Shown here one piece after another: positions 32,378-43,462 of a stretch of DNA of 64,000 nucleotides. Source of the stretch: Paraphysoderma sedebokerense (Eukaryota; Blastocladiomycota; Physodermatomycetes; Physodermatales; Physodermataceae). Within the stretch, counting starts at the first letter, position 1. Each line of letters begins with the position of its first letter. The stretch covers positions 310,001-374,000 of the forward strand of contig JAHLJZ010000012.1 of assembly GCA_025602915.1 (NCBI GenBank), in the 5' to 3' direction. Position numbers and translations under genes: made by a program. The notes beneath the pieces are model-generated. The model saw only the letters and a list, made by a program, of their open reading frames with translations. It had not been told where the DNA came from and searched no databases.

Positions 32378-33637
32378 TTACATCCCATTCAAATATCCCA
32401 TGACACCCATTCCCAGTAAAAACGCAGCGAACAACTGCTGTGTACTTGAAAACCTAAAGTGTCCAACAAACCACTCCACAATATCCCATATCTGTTCTAA
32501 ATATACATCCGATTCATCGGGCTTCCGTAGTTGCTGTGATGACTGAGTTGACGGGGATGGTGAGTGCGACGAGGGCTGCCTTGATGACGGAAAGAATACA
32601 ATGATGCAGCACAGTAGGAAGAATAGGAGAGGGAATATTTTAGAATTTGATCGTGGGGATGCTGTAGTTGATGATTTCTGACGGGATCGTGCAGCTGATC
32701 GAAGTCGGCGGAGTTGAAGGAAGTCGTTGAGTGAGGACACATAGGGTCAAAAAAGCAGCAACAATAAATTAGCTAAATTTGTGTATTGTTTATGATAGAC
32801 GATGTCAACATTTCTAAAGCAATACCTGCAGAAGACCGCCGCCTGACATTCGGACTAGATCGATCTGCTTCGAACCCGTAGTTCACTACAACGACTTTCT
32901 TGGCAACAACTGTATCCGACTCATTCGTCAATTGAATCATGAACTAAGTGATTCGAAAATGTAAAACAGCCGGGAACAAAAATAAAAGGGTTTTGCAGCA
33001 ACGTCAGTCTTCAATTGCTTCAACCAAACCCCGGACTGAAAGGTGAATCGCATACTTTGTCAACTTGACTTTCATTCTCGGGTATCTCAGTTAACGTGAC
33101 GACTCTATTTAGATAAGCATAAGTTATTATTCGCCGATATTCTAAGTGACGTAAGAATGGAATTATACAAAGAGCAATGGAATTAGCCAACTTACACATC
33201 GACATTACTGTTGGATTTTATCTTTCCTTTGGCTGGACGCACAATGAATATAGCAGGCGCAGTAGATAGGATTTTATATGTTAATGTCAAATCAAACTGC
33301 TCATGCCAGACCGGTACCGTTCAATGCGTTTTGTGCGGTTCAATTGAAGAATTGGATAAAGTCAATATACGAGGCCGACAGTGAATATCGCCAAATCGTC
33401 AAGATTTCGAAGAAAGGGCCAATACCGGCTCAGTAAGCAAAGACATACCGGGTTGGAGATGGTCAGGATTTGTTTATGAGTTTCCTAAATTATCCGTTCG
33501 ATCCCAAGTTTTACGTTCACGATGGTAGATGTAAGTGACGAACGGTTTCATGTTTGGGCAAGACCTCCATAACTTACTTCTTCGTGCACATGAAATCGCA
33601 ATTTTGTGGGATGGACTAAGCTAGCAGCTGTCGTCAT
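32378..33637 (-). CDS. Second MSP-domain membrane protein (MOSPD-like)
   Basis: Start MTTAASLVHPTKLRFHVHEE at 33637 with a perfect GTAAGT donor; following short exons give ETHKQILTISNP, then QFDLTLTYKILSTAPAIFIV and RPAKGKIKSNSNVDV, VVTLTEIPENESQ, and a strand FMIQLTNESDTVVAKKVVVV. This is an MSP (major sperm protein) domain of the VAP/MOSPD group. A Ser/Arg-rich link leads to a hydrophobic helix (IFPLLFFLLCCIIVFF) and a second one at the C-terminus (LFAAFLLGMGVMGYL). The lysine-threonine pair that reads FFAT motifs in VAP is replaced by SerThr in ILSTAPAIF, so partners may differ. The exon at 32378-32700 is entered by an intron ending at TCGATCAG; that acceptor is inferred from reading phase. 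Confidence 0.72.
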
Positions 33638-34027
33638 TCGTTGTGCAATCTAAATTGTAGAATGAGATGCGAGGGAATCGCAGGTATCTCCTTGGCATAG
33701 TTGGAAACTCGGAGTTGAACTGTGACATCACCTGAGAGAGTCCCTGGCACAATACGGCAAGCAATAATTACACTCGACTCGGAAAATATTTTAACAATCA
33801 AGAATATGTGCATTTATTAGTCGCTATTTCGCCCATTAAGTCTTTGTACAATGTGGTATTCTATATAAAAAGCAGGCGAAAGTGTTATACAAGTTCGATT
33901 TCCTTTCCGTTCGGATCCATTTGGATTCGAAACGATCGAATAAATCAAAAATTCATTCTACAGTTCGGCCTTTTGTTGCTGCTGTCGGTTGTCATCGGCC
34001 TACTTCAAAAATTATTAATCCGACTAT
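33638..34027. other. Spacer, upstream of the MSP gene
   Basis: 390 bp between two minus-strand genes; the promoter of the MSP gene is expected here. No gene seen. Confidence 0.4.
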
Positions 34028-35234
34028 CTACAACCTTTTCAACCCCCTTTTCTTGGTATCAACTTTCTTTCTTTCTTGCTTCGATTTCTCCGTGTTCAGG
34101 CGCTTCTTCGGTGAACCTGGCTTCATTCCTTCCTTATCTTGAGTTTCGGACTTACTGTTAGCGGTAGCGGATTGCACAACGGGGCTACCGGAACATTTGG
34201 GCGAACACGGGTGACTTGCCGAATTCGGATTAGTGCTAGAACTGGCGTTATCATTTTGTAATTGGAAGACATCTTTGGAGCCTGATGCATGGATAGAGGT
34301 ATAAATCTTGGCATGTTTGGCGTAATCGTCGTATCGTTCCAATAACAATTTTCCTGCTTCTTCATTTAAGGCAGATTCTGGATTCGGAACAATCAGAAGG
34401 CATTTAACGGTCTGAAAAAAAGGCAATTGGGGATTAGTTAAGTAACGGTTGTTTGAAGTATCCCTTGCATGACAGAAACGGGTTTAAACGACAAAAAAGA
34501 GCGTTCGTGAAAGAAAGCAAAGGAATCATACCAAGAGAATATGTGCTATTCCCAGCTCTCTTTTCCAATCCTTCTTCAGAGTATTGACGCAAACTTCTCC
34601 GGTCTTCGCAACATTGGGGTGAAAAATGCGGGTAACAAAGAAACCTATAATCGTAATTTAGCCAATTTAACTATAAGGAGATGCCATCCAAATAGAACCT
34701 ACATTTAGGAGGCGAGCTTGGAAAGTCGGTGCTCAGAACAATCTTCACTCGAAAACATCCGCCATCATAAGGGGTTCCTTCTGTTTGTAGGATGATGTAG
34801 TGGATGGGAGGTAACGAAGGTCAGAAAATGACGTGGAATCGTTGCGTATAAGAGGCAACAAACTCAAATACATACCAGGACCTTGAATGTAGGCTTGAAT
34901 GTCTACTATATTGTCTTCATTGATGATAATTTTGATACCTTCTGGTGGTTCATTTTGAAGTGTGGCTAGTTCTTTGGAGATTCGCTTTAGAACCGCAGGA
35001 GAGATGTTTTCTATATGCCAGTAGAAGATAATCGCAGGATTAGATTTATCTATATGGCGGAGGTTGTCTAAATATTTAAACACAATGGACTGAATACAAA
35101 CCGATTGAAGACTAAATAAATACAATTGAAGTTGTCGATAGTATTGCAGAGTGGACGAAGGGATGGGGAAGGGAGAGAATTGTCAGAGAGCAGACCAGGA
35201 ACATCGACTAATGTACATATCAACTTCATACCAT
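34028..35234 (-). CDS. UBE2S: Ubiquitin-conjugating enzyme E2 S (UBE2S)
   Basis: UBE2S extends K11-linked ubiquitin chains on APC/C substrates during mitosis. Exons carry [54 protein letters not shown], the catalytic segment [20 protein letters not shown] with the active cysteine, [20 protein letters not shown] and a variable linker. The C-terminus is a Lys/Glu-rich helix ending TKKRGLKRL; the human protein ends KKRALRRL, the peptide that docks on the APC/C. The start is uncertain: an ATG at 35234 directly followed by a GTATGA donor can splice in phase to TCCATTGTG near 35098, giving about 30 extra N-terminal residues before the conserved core. It is divergent from the NF-YC gene. Confidence 0.9.
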
Positions 35235-35364
35235 TCTACGGGATCAGACTGGGAACAGGGAAACACTCGAGATGACGATACAAGGAGCGGAATGAACAGA
35301 CACAGTGAAGGAGGAACGACGGATGAAGCAAAAATGCACGACAAGCCGATTCCGCCGTTGGAAG

Positions 35365-35397
35365 TTAAGTCACGTGTTTAGCGACTTAAGTCACGTG
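35365..35397. promoter_or_regulatory. Duplicated TTAAGTCACGTG box
   Basis: The 12-mer TTAAGTCACGTG occurs at 35365-35376 and again at 35386-35397, spaced 21 bp start to start (about two helix turns). Each copy contains a CACGTG E-box in the RTCACGTG form bound by Cbf1/USF-type bHLH proteins. It lies in the 253-bp divergent promoter of UBE2S and the NF-YC gene, 91-123 bp before the NF-YC ATG. Binding by a bHLH factor is inference. Confidence 0.65.
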
Positions 35398-35487
35398 CAT
35401 TAAGGTCAGGGTTTCTTTTGGCCGACCGGGGGACTGAATTCCATTCCACGCTAAATGCAACTGATATAGATAGAACGAGTTAGAGCC

Positions 35488-36901
35488 ATGTCGCAGCAAC
35501 AGCAACAGCAGTATCATCTTCCCCCCGGGGCGATGCCACCCAACATAGATCCCAATGCCGCCGCAATCTCTGCCCAGCACCATAATCAAATGGTTCAAAA
35601 CTTTTGGCAAAATACTCTCCATCAGATGGAACACATGGAAATAGATTTCAAAAACCATCCTCTACCGCTGGCTAGGATAAAGAAAGTCATGAAAAGTGAC
35701 GGCGATGTAAAGGTAAATGTGCTGTCGTTGTTATTTCATCAGTGGACACCGGACAAGCAGCGTCACCTCGCATTTTTCTGTCATTTTGCTCCAATGTAAT
35801 AGTTGGATTCGAATGACTCACGTACAAAATGTCTAACCTATTATTGTTTTGTTGCATTCTTTTGATTTTAAACCAAAGATGATTAGCTCAGAAGTATGTT
35901 GTCCTTTTCGAGTTTTGCAAGCTATCTATGTGGATGAATGCAGTGCTGTGCAATTCGCAATGACGGCAAACCCGCGCAGAGTTTCACTCAAAGAACTAAT
36001 CCTGTTTCTTAGGCACCTCTGATATTTTCAAAAGCATGCGAAATCTTTATAGCAGAATTGACCCTGCGATCGTGGATGGTTGCTGAAGAAAATAAACGAC
36101 GAACTTTGCAAAGAACTGATATCGCACAAGCTATCTCAAAAAGTGATCAATATGATTTTTTGATTGATATTGTGCCTAGAGAAGAGTTGGCCTACAAAAA
36201 GTTCAAGGTGACTTACTGATTTTAAATGCTGGACTCCTTCTGTTATTGATGCTAGAGTCGAAAAGGTTGGGGGTTGCGGTATTAACTTTTGATTTGAATC
36301 TCGTCATAGATGGAAATGAATATGATGGACCCAAACGCCGCATATATGATGGGATTACCACAGTTTGTGCCTGGTCCTCCCCCAGGGATGCCCGTAGACC
36401 CAAATCACCCGGGTTATCAGGTACTCAGTTTTTCTCCATTTCCAAATGTTACACTCAAACAGAGCTGCTCACTCGTGCATATCGAATATGTTCAAATTTG
36501 TAATACTATAGCAACATATCCCACAACCTTATTTTCAGCATCAGCAGTCATCCTCGACGTCGTCTGATCCATCCCAGACACCACAGCAACATCAACAGCA
36601 CCATCATCAGCAGATGCCAACTACTATTGCCGGCTCGACGTCATCTACCTCAACGCCCGATCCCACGAATATCCAGCCACATCCGCAAGCGCATCCTCAA
36701 TCACAGATAGGTACCCCACATCATCAACAGCAGTTTTACCAAGCCCATCCATTATCTTTACCAAACCAGTTCAGTGGTTCACCTTCTAATTTGGCAGCAT
36801 TAAACTCCATGAGTCCGAACATGGCTGTTGGCAGAAGTCCAGGTGGGAAAGGGCCTAAAGTACAGGAGATAAACCGAAGTCCGGAGAACGATGGAGAATA
36901 A
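35488..36901 (+). CDS. HAP5: CCAAT-binding factor subunit NF-YC/Hap5
   Basis: Histone-fold subunit of the CCAAT-binding complex (Hap2/3/5), which controls respiration, iron and redox genes. Exons 35488-35712, 35879-35893, 36013-36207, 36310-36420 and 36539-36901 give 302 residues. After a Gln-rich start, the histone fold reads [68 protein letters not shown] and [20 protein letters not shown], nearly invariant in the family. The C-terminal half is Gln/His/Pro-rich. The second exon is only 15 nt and supplies MISSE, which the fold cannot do without. It is transcribed away from UBE2S from a shared promoter with two CACGTG boxes. Confidence 0.96.
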
Positions 36902-37916
36902 TACTATCATCTAATCGGGTGGGTTGGATTAGGAATAATTAATTGGTATGGACGGACGTTATCATGAATTCAGAAGAGTTCTCGAAGTGCGGTTGTTTGT
37001 ACAGATTTGAGTTATATATACCTGTTAATTTACTTTTGTGACTCTGTAAGTCTTTGTCGGCAGATCAATGCCACAATTATTTGTAGCTGAATTATAAAGG
37101 GAGAGTGATGAGATAGATTACGCCTCAACTTTTCTTTATATAAGTGTACCCGATTTGCAGCTTAAAAACGTCACTCTATTTTCTATCGACAATAACTGAA
37201 TGAACGGTGGCAAATCATTTATATCGGGAACCAGCGCCTTAATTTTTCTTCATGCGACGGAGAGGGGACTCCATATTAATTCCGTAACATCAAATAAGCA
37301 GTCCATTATTTAGGCCCAGCTGATTCATACATTGATTAAGTAGCGACGCCTGCTTATTCATCCACAAAATACTTGAATTGGACATGTGCTAGAGTTCAAT
37401 ATTCCAACATCAACGAAATTAGCTTTAAATTTACATTAATCCTCCAGGTGCATGAATTTTATTAACCTAATTTATATATTTTTATATAGGATTAGTATAT
37501 TCATTATTAGAAAGTCTTCTTTTTATCTTTAAGTAACATTCATAGTAAAATAAATCCTGACACAGAAATTCCATGAGGATATATGAGGAACTAGGATTCT
37601 GAACACGCCAAAATCGATGACAACGTGCATTCAGCATCACCATGGAGCCAAAAGGAGTGTGCTGAAACTAATGACGCTTGGGATGATGCTGAATTTGAAT
37701 GGCGCGCACACGATTTTCCCTAGGACGCCCGATGTCCTCGCACCCTGACCAGTGGTTTGAGCCCACAGTCAACGTTTTTTAAGGACCAACTTCCACATGT
37801 TCTTTAGCCTATTTCTACACTGAGTTCAGAGTTATTTAAACATCGATTTTGCCACCATTCCAATACTTTCTCACATTAATAACACTTTTGTAATAACTCC
37901 TGAACCTCTTGCTGAA
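36902..37916. other. 1 kb intergenic region with one inverted repeat
   Basis: AT-rich with no believable coding frame. One 11-bp perfect inverted repeat is listed separately (37629-37694). The rest probably holds the 3' end of HAP5 and the promoter of the next gene. Confidence 0.45.
37629..37694. repeat. Imperfect hairpin with an 11-bp stem
   Basis: ATTCAGCATCA at 37629-37639 is the exact reverse complement of TGATGCTGAAT at 37684-37694, with a 44-nt loop. It could fold as a hairpin in RNA or be a palindromic protein site. It does not show the paired AUGA/GA quartet of a SECIS element or snoRNA boxes. Confidence 0.5.
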
Positions 37917-38231
37917 ATGCCGCCAACTAAGAAAGTTACTGTCGTTCATACATCTCAGACAAGGCTTAACAAAATTGTCACAGCGAACGGTGCTGTCAGA
38001 GCAGGTGCAACCATTGATCCTCAGCAGCGAGCATCCAGTTATGCAAGTACTGGTTATCGTGGGACCATGTATGTGGCTAAAACCCAAAACATGAAGTATG
38101 CCGAAAACCGTCTCTTTCATACTACGACCTCCAAGCAAGGAAGTATTCCTAGACACAATCAACAATCCAGTTCAAACGTATCGAAGTCCAGCGGGTTCAC
38201 ATATGTGATCAAAGGCAAGAAGTATAAATAG
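37917..38231 (+). CDS. Small basic protein of unknown function, 104 aa
   Basis: An intronless frame starting MPPTKKVTVVHTSQTRLNKI. Composition is basic and polar (many Lys, Thr, Ser, Gln), with a mid part DPQQRASSYASTGYRGTMYV and a C-terminus GFTYVIKGKKYK. No membrane segment, signal peptide or Cys pattern. Not recognised. It is isolated from its neighbours by 1 kb upstream and is convergent with CSN2. Its balanced amino-acid use and clean start argue for a real gene, but homology is needed to be sure. Confidence 0.5.
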   Translation: MPPTKKVTVVHTSQTRLNKIVTANGAVRAGATIDPQQRASSYASTGYRGTMYVAKTQNMKYAENRLFHTTTSKQGSIPRHNQQSSSNVSKSSGFTYVIKGKKYK

Positions 38232-38826
38232 GGCTAATTTCCTGTGAATGTCATGTAGAATAGACAAGAAGGGCATGGAAAGAATAACTGTTCATAATTA
38301 TTAGTGATATTATCTGTACTAATGTTGTCAATAGATTTAAGCAGAACTCAATTTAAAAAGATTGACTGCATCCGTAAGTAATAAGGCGGTCAAAATTGAT
38401 CAGCATATTTCATGAGCGTGTGGTATTGGTGAGTTGATACTAGACTGTGTTGTCCGATCATGCCAGAGGAAAAAGAGCGTACAGCGATGATTTACCTCGA
38501 GACATATGTGAACAATACGACCATTGAATTTACGAGCTCGGGTTAGCGGGGCCACCCAACAGTCCGAGTAGAAAATGTGTTCCACATCAATTTAGCAATC
38601 AAGATATTCACGAGAAGAAAAAGGTTCATTCAATTTAAATTTACACTGGGAGCGTTGTTAAAAATCAAACGCCCATCTTCTACAAATCGTCGAATATTGC
38701 ACACCGCGGTCCAAATGCCTTATCTTCTAAGTGATAGAGATCGAGACATAAACCGTCAATTCGGGAATTTTCATGTTAAAAAGTGACCATAGTTTACTTG
38801 TTCTGTCCTTCAGGTCAGTAACATCC
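38232..38826. other. Convergent spacer
   Basis: About 600 bp between two facing genes. Frames of 60-70 codons occur on both strands, without recognisable features. Confidence 0.45.
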
Positions 38827-41159
38827 TCATGCAACTTTGCCAAATACCGCTTTAGATACTGCTTCCAAATTGGACGCCCATTTTTCAATTGCCTGATATC
38901 GTTTAGAATCCGTCGATCTGGAAAACCAATATTAACCAAACGTAAACAGTGCATGTACAAGTATAAAAATCCACAAGTCGGTTCCAGAATAAATATAAGA
39001 TGAAAAGAAAAAGGAAAATTTAAGCAACATACTCTTTACCGCCAACCTCTAACCGTCCATTCACCTGATCAATCTTTCCTTGAACTTTCCCATCTAGAAT
39101 TAATCCAACTAACAAATCTTCAACTTCCTCAATAGACACGTTCAACTGTTTAGCTACAAACGATACTTCAATTCGAGTGTATGGTTTGATGAGTCGAATT
39201 AAGAATTGAGTTCGAATATTCTTGAGTACAGATGAAATATATGTGCAGATGAATGGGTCGGACATTATAGTTGACTTGTTTTCTGAATGTGTGAAAGGGA
39301 GAGAATTATTTCGTAGCTCATTGAGAAATTCGAAGATATATGTCAATGACGTACCTCGTAGAATCTTTTCAAATTCTTTGATATTCTTAGTTTGATATGC
39401 GTTTACAAGGTTTGTCATGGCAAGGATTTGCGGATCATTTTTGTATCTAAAGAGATGGACTTCAATTTTCTAAACAATATAAAAGAATGGAAATACAGAA
39501 ATATGCATACGGCTTAGTTTCTTGAGAATCAAAGGGATTGATTTGCGATTCTGTCAACATGTTTGCCAACACAAGATACCTAATTCAAAGCATGTTAGAA
39601 TCAATAAAATGCGGTATTGAAGTGAATGACAAAAATATTACTTCAAGACTTGAATACGCTGAGGGCTACCGGCCTCATCATAATTCTTGAATGATTCAAA
39701 GAAGTCTGTTTGTGCTTGGTCCCAAGACTCTAAAAAGAAAGAAGTGACATTGCCGTCAGATTTGATTGTATAGCAGAGAAGGAATCAAGATGAAACTAAC
39801 TCTCTGTCATGTGCATTTTGCCACCACATTCCCGTATCACGCCCATGATGCGAGGATGTGGAATAGCCGATTTGATTGATAGACATTGTTGATATAACTC
39901 CTGTATGTGTGGGTTCAGTGGATATGATTTAGCAAAAGACTTGCCAAGAAATTGCCGAAGAACCTTTAATTTTTTAGTGTTCTTCGTTTCCGTATACATC
40001 TGAATTTCTAAAGCAAAAATTTCCAGTAGATGAGTTCCTTTGCGTTGATCATCTGTGCCGTCTTCTTTCTGGCACGCGAGATGGAGTTGCTTTAGAATCT
40101 AAACGCCGAAAGGAGAAAGTTAGGAACAATTGACGAATCAATCAGAAATAAAATTTGACACCAGCCTTTGTTAACCGTCCATATTCATGCCGATCAAGCC
40201 AAAGCTTTGCTAATTTGAGATTACATTTCATCCATAGACGCTGCGAAAAACGTAAACACTTATATTCGTTTTCGTCATGGATCTATTGAACGAACCAACC
40301 TCGTTTTTCATTTCCTGGAGAGAGGTCAATGTTGTGCTGTAAAATTTTTCCAAGAAAACCATGTCGAGTGAAGATGAAACATAATCCAGAATGTTATTTA
40401 TACTTTTTTCGCTATAATTTTTAGTTACTGCCGATTTGGTGTATTCCAAAAGCGTGCCGTAATGTTTGAGAGCCTGAAAAAGAAGCCGATAAGACTCAAC
40501 CCTTGAAAGAAACAGAAAAAAGATTAAGAATTACCTGGTCAAACTTGTTAAGTTTATATGACAACTTTATCATCTGCTTCAATGCCTTAAAGCCCCTATA
40601 CAGATAACGATAAGTCTGGGTCAATAACTGTCCCCAAAGCAATGCACCCATGAAACGGACAACATACCAATCCCCTTTCTCCTCTTCTGTCTCGACCACA
40701 CTCTCAAACTCTTTGATAGCTTCCTCGGGTTCGTCTTCCTTTCGAGCTGTTATCAACACGGTCAAGTAAGTTAACTACGCCATTCTCAATTATACCTAGT
40801 TCGAAACAAGATACTACAGGATTGGTATACAAACCTTTGGCGTTATAATATTTATTCTCAAGGTCAACATCCGGTTCTTCCTGATCATCATCTTCGTACT
40901 CAAAGTCGAATTCCTCGTCGTCTGTTCGAGGTGAGGTTAACGTGTTTTGAAGTACGTTTGTCAAAGGGCCGAATGTTAATGAGTCGTAAGTCAGCGCAGA
41001 TATCAGAAGTAACATAAGCGCATGGTATCGTTATTTGATTTGTATATATTATAGATAGGTGATGTATCAGTTGAATGGATTACGTATAGCGAGGTCGGTA
41101 AGACCAAATCAAAGTAAGCGAAAGGACATACCGTCCATCATAAAGTCATCGTCGGACAT
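38827..41159 (-). CDS. CSN2: COP9 signalosome subunit 2
   Basis: CSN removes Nedd8 from cullins; CSN2 is the scaffold that grips the cullin-RBX1 part. Beginning [10 protein letters not shown] at 41159, many short exons rebuild a protein close to animal CSN2: an acidic N-terminus ([20 protein letters not shown]), [96 protein letters not shown], the PCI domain ([19 protein letters not shown]) and the C-terminal helix [20 protein letters not shown]. The final exon uses an acceptor after TTTTCCAG and ends at 38827. Introns are mostly 40-80 nt. One of the best-conserved proteins here. Confidence 0.96.
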
Positions 41160-41619
41160 CTTGGATATGCCTTTATATCAGATACAATTGAAAGGGAGGT
41201 AAAAAAATGAGCACGCAGGGAGAGTGCCGTATGTTAAAAGGAGTGTACGAAGAGAGTACGAATACGGAATTCGGCCTCCATTCAAAATAACGTTCAGCCA
41301 CGCTACGCTATCGCTCCCTGCGGCCGCGCATCAGAAATCAAAATACAGTTAAAGGTAAGTGTCGATATTCAACAGTGTTGGTATTACATTTATCCTCTCA
41401 GTTATGACATTCGATCCCTGTTACAGGCCGACAGATATCTGTTCTTTCCTCCCGACATCTATCTTCAATCTGTGCCCGTCGCCAGAGAAGCTAGCTTGAT
41501 GATGTCATACACCTATACCGTAATATAGATGACTTGTTCCCTCTGCAAATATCCCAATCTCCCTCGGACGGTTCAAATTCCAGACTCCTAACAGAAACAA
41601 CCCGGCGGTTGTCGTTAAG
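41160..41619. promoter_or_regulatory. Divergent promoter region, CSN2 and hydrolase
   Basis: 460 bp between two starts facing away from each other, including a GC-rich patch with GCGGCCGC (about 41321-41328). No factor site assigned. Confidence 0.4.
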
Positions 41620-43462
41620 ATGCTCTACTCCTCCTTCTCTAAGCGAATCGTCACATCACCCATTACCCACTGGGTGATGCGTTTATCTTATCACGCTACG
41701 AAGCCAACTTTGATCCGCTTATTATTGCTATCACTTTTCTTGCCGTTTGTCATTTTGCGATTCCTCGTTGTCGATTTCTCCAGCATTGTTCGAAACTTAA
41801 TTTATGTATCCTTTCATCCCTGGGTACTATTTAACGAGAAGTACAGGTTACAAATAATCAAATCATCAGAAGTAGAGAGCGAAGAGGATCGATTCACTAT
41901 GATGGTTTCGCACAATTCGGTCGTCGGTAAGTGCCCGTATACTCGCGCCATTTCTGCTTTTTTTCGCATTAATCGAACCCTGGCTGGGCCTCATTCTTCT
42001 AGATTTTCATCAGAATATCGAAGATTTTCAATTTCAATTATCCGAGTCTGACATACTCCGAATATCAGAGGACGAAATTGAAAGCATTCGTAGAATACCG
42101 AATTATCGGTTTACTTCGAAATATGTGTCGATCCATGACTTAAATGTCCACTACATCGACGTGCTACCGAGTGATTACGGCGTCAGAAGAAATCCCAAGA
42201 AAACAGTATGTTCTTAGTTAGATATGGAGGCTTAATTGCTTAATAATTAATATCATTCGTTTGCAGATGTTGCTAGTTCACGGAAATCCCACTTGGAGCT
42301 ATCTGTATCGAAATGTCATCTCGCATTTCTGTCGGGAAGGGTATCGATGCGTCGCGTTGGACTTTATTGGTTTCGGGGGTTCTGATAAGTTAAGGAAGGT
42401 CGATCATTACTCCTACAGACTTCATATTAGCACCTTGATTCAGTTTGTTGAAAAACTGGGATTGAACGATTTCGTTTTAGTTGCGCATGATTGGGTAATT
42501 CATATTTTTGAACAAAACATTACTTAAGTTGACTTTGTTGACTTTTTCCATTTTTTTACAGGGCGGTAAATACATCAGATTGGATTTAATTACAGACTTG
42601 ACCCACTGAATTTGTGTTTTTTAGGCATGCTAACTGAACTAGCATTAACTTCTGAACGCTTTGCTCGACGGATTTCTCATCTGGTCCTTTGTGATACGAC
42701 ACTTCCTCACTACTCGTTTCCGTCTGAACTTTCGCTAAAACCGTTGTCACTATATCTTCTTTGGGCTGCGTCCAATTCATTTTTTTCCACACACCTCCCT
42801 ACCCCACTCGTTCATCAATACTTATCACCCGGAATCAGTCCTCAAGATTCATTAAATTATACCGTTCCGTACACGACTTCTAAAGAAAAGACAGGCATTG
42901 TCGCCTTAGCTTTCATGGTGCCTTTTTCTACTTTTCATAATCAGTATGTCTACATGTGGCGAAACAGTGCGTTTGGGCGGTTGATGGAATTCGTGTTCCC
43001 TGAATTCAGCAGATTTTTGGACTCTAATTATAATTTGACATTACTGGGCAATAAAGCAAAGAGAAAACTGGCTTTTAAATGGGACAAGCCGACTTTGCTG
43101 ATGTTTGGTGAGGATGATCAAGTAATGGGATCGTTTAAATATCCTTTATCGCTCACGATTAATCGGTTTGTTGATTAATTGTCCTCCTGTCCTTCGTTTA
43201 GTATTTTTCGCGCTAATCAACTGTTCTATTAGGAAGGCGCAACAGTATTCTCTTTCTCCCATTATCATTTCCGGCGCAGGTATCTTCCGACCAATTATAT
43301 TATCATAATCACCTCACATAAGCTGATGTAGCGCTATTATTTTGACTAGGTCATTATCCACAGGAAGATGAGCCGCAGAAATTCAGCGAGGAGATTTTAA
43401 AGTTCCTGAAGGCGACAGAACATGAGGTACACTGCACTTCTCTTTACCTTACCACACCCTAA
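41620..43462 (+). CDS. Membrane-anchored haloalkane-dehalogenase-like alpha/beta hydrolase
   Basis: Exons 41620-41926, 42003-42205, 42267-42494, 42562-42565, 42625-43165, 43233-43279 and 43350-43462 give 480 residues in phase. A hydrophobic helix near residues 30-50 (LIRLLLLSLFLPFVILRFLV) suggests an N-terminal membrane anchor. The catalytic domain has the oxyanion segment VHGNPTWSYLYR (175-178 HGNP), nucleophile Asp245 with the adjacent Trp246 (AHDWGG), acidic FGEDDQ near 412 and His445 in GAGHYPQEDEP. HGNP plus Asp-Trp and the GHxPQED pattern match haloalkane dehalogenase subfamily II and Renilla luciferase relatives. The substrate cannot be told from sequence. The two Gly after Trp depend on a 4-nt exon. 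The C-terminal 11 residues might be replaced by a further exon. Confidence 0.85.

Noticed and set aside
37629-37694. SECIS element, prompted by the nearby SBP2-like gene
   Set aside because: The hairpin lacks the AUGA/GA non-Watson-Crick quartet and an AA-containing apical loop at the right spacing, and no UGA-interrupted gene precedes it.
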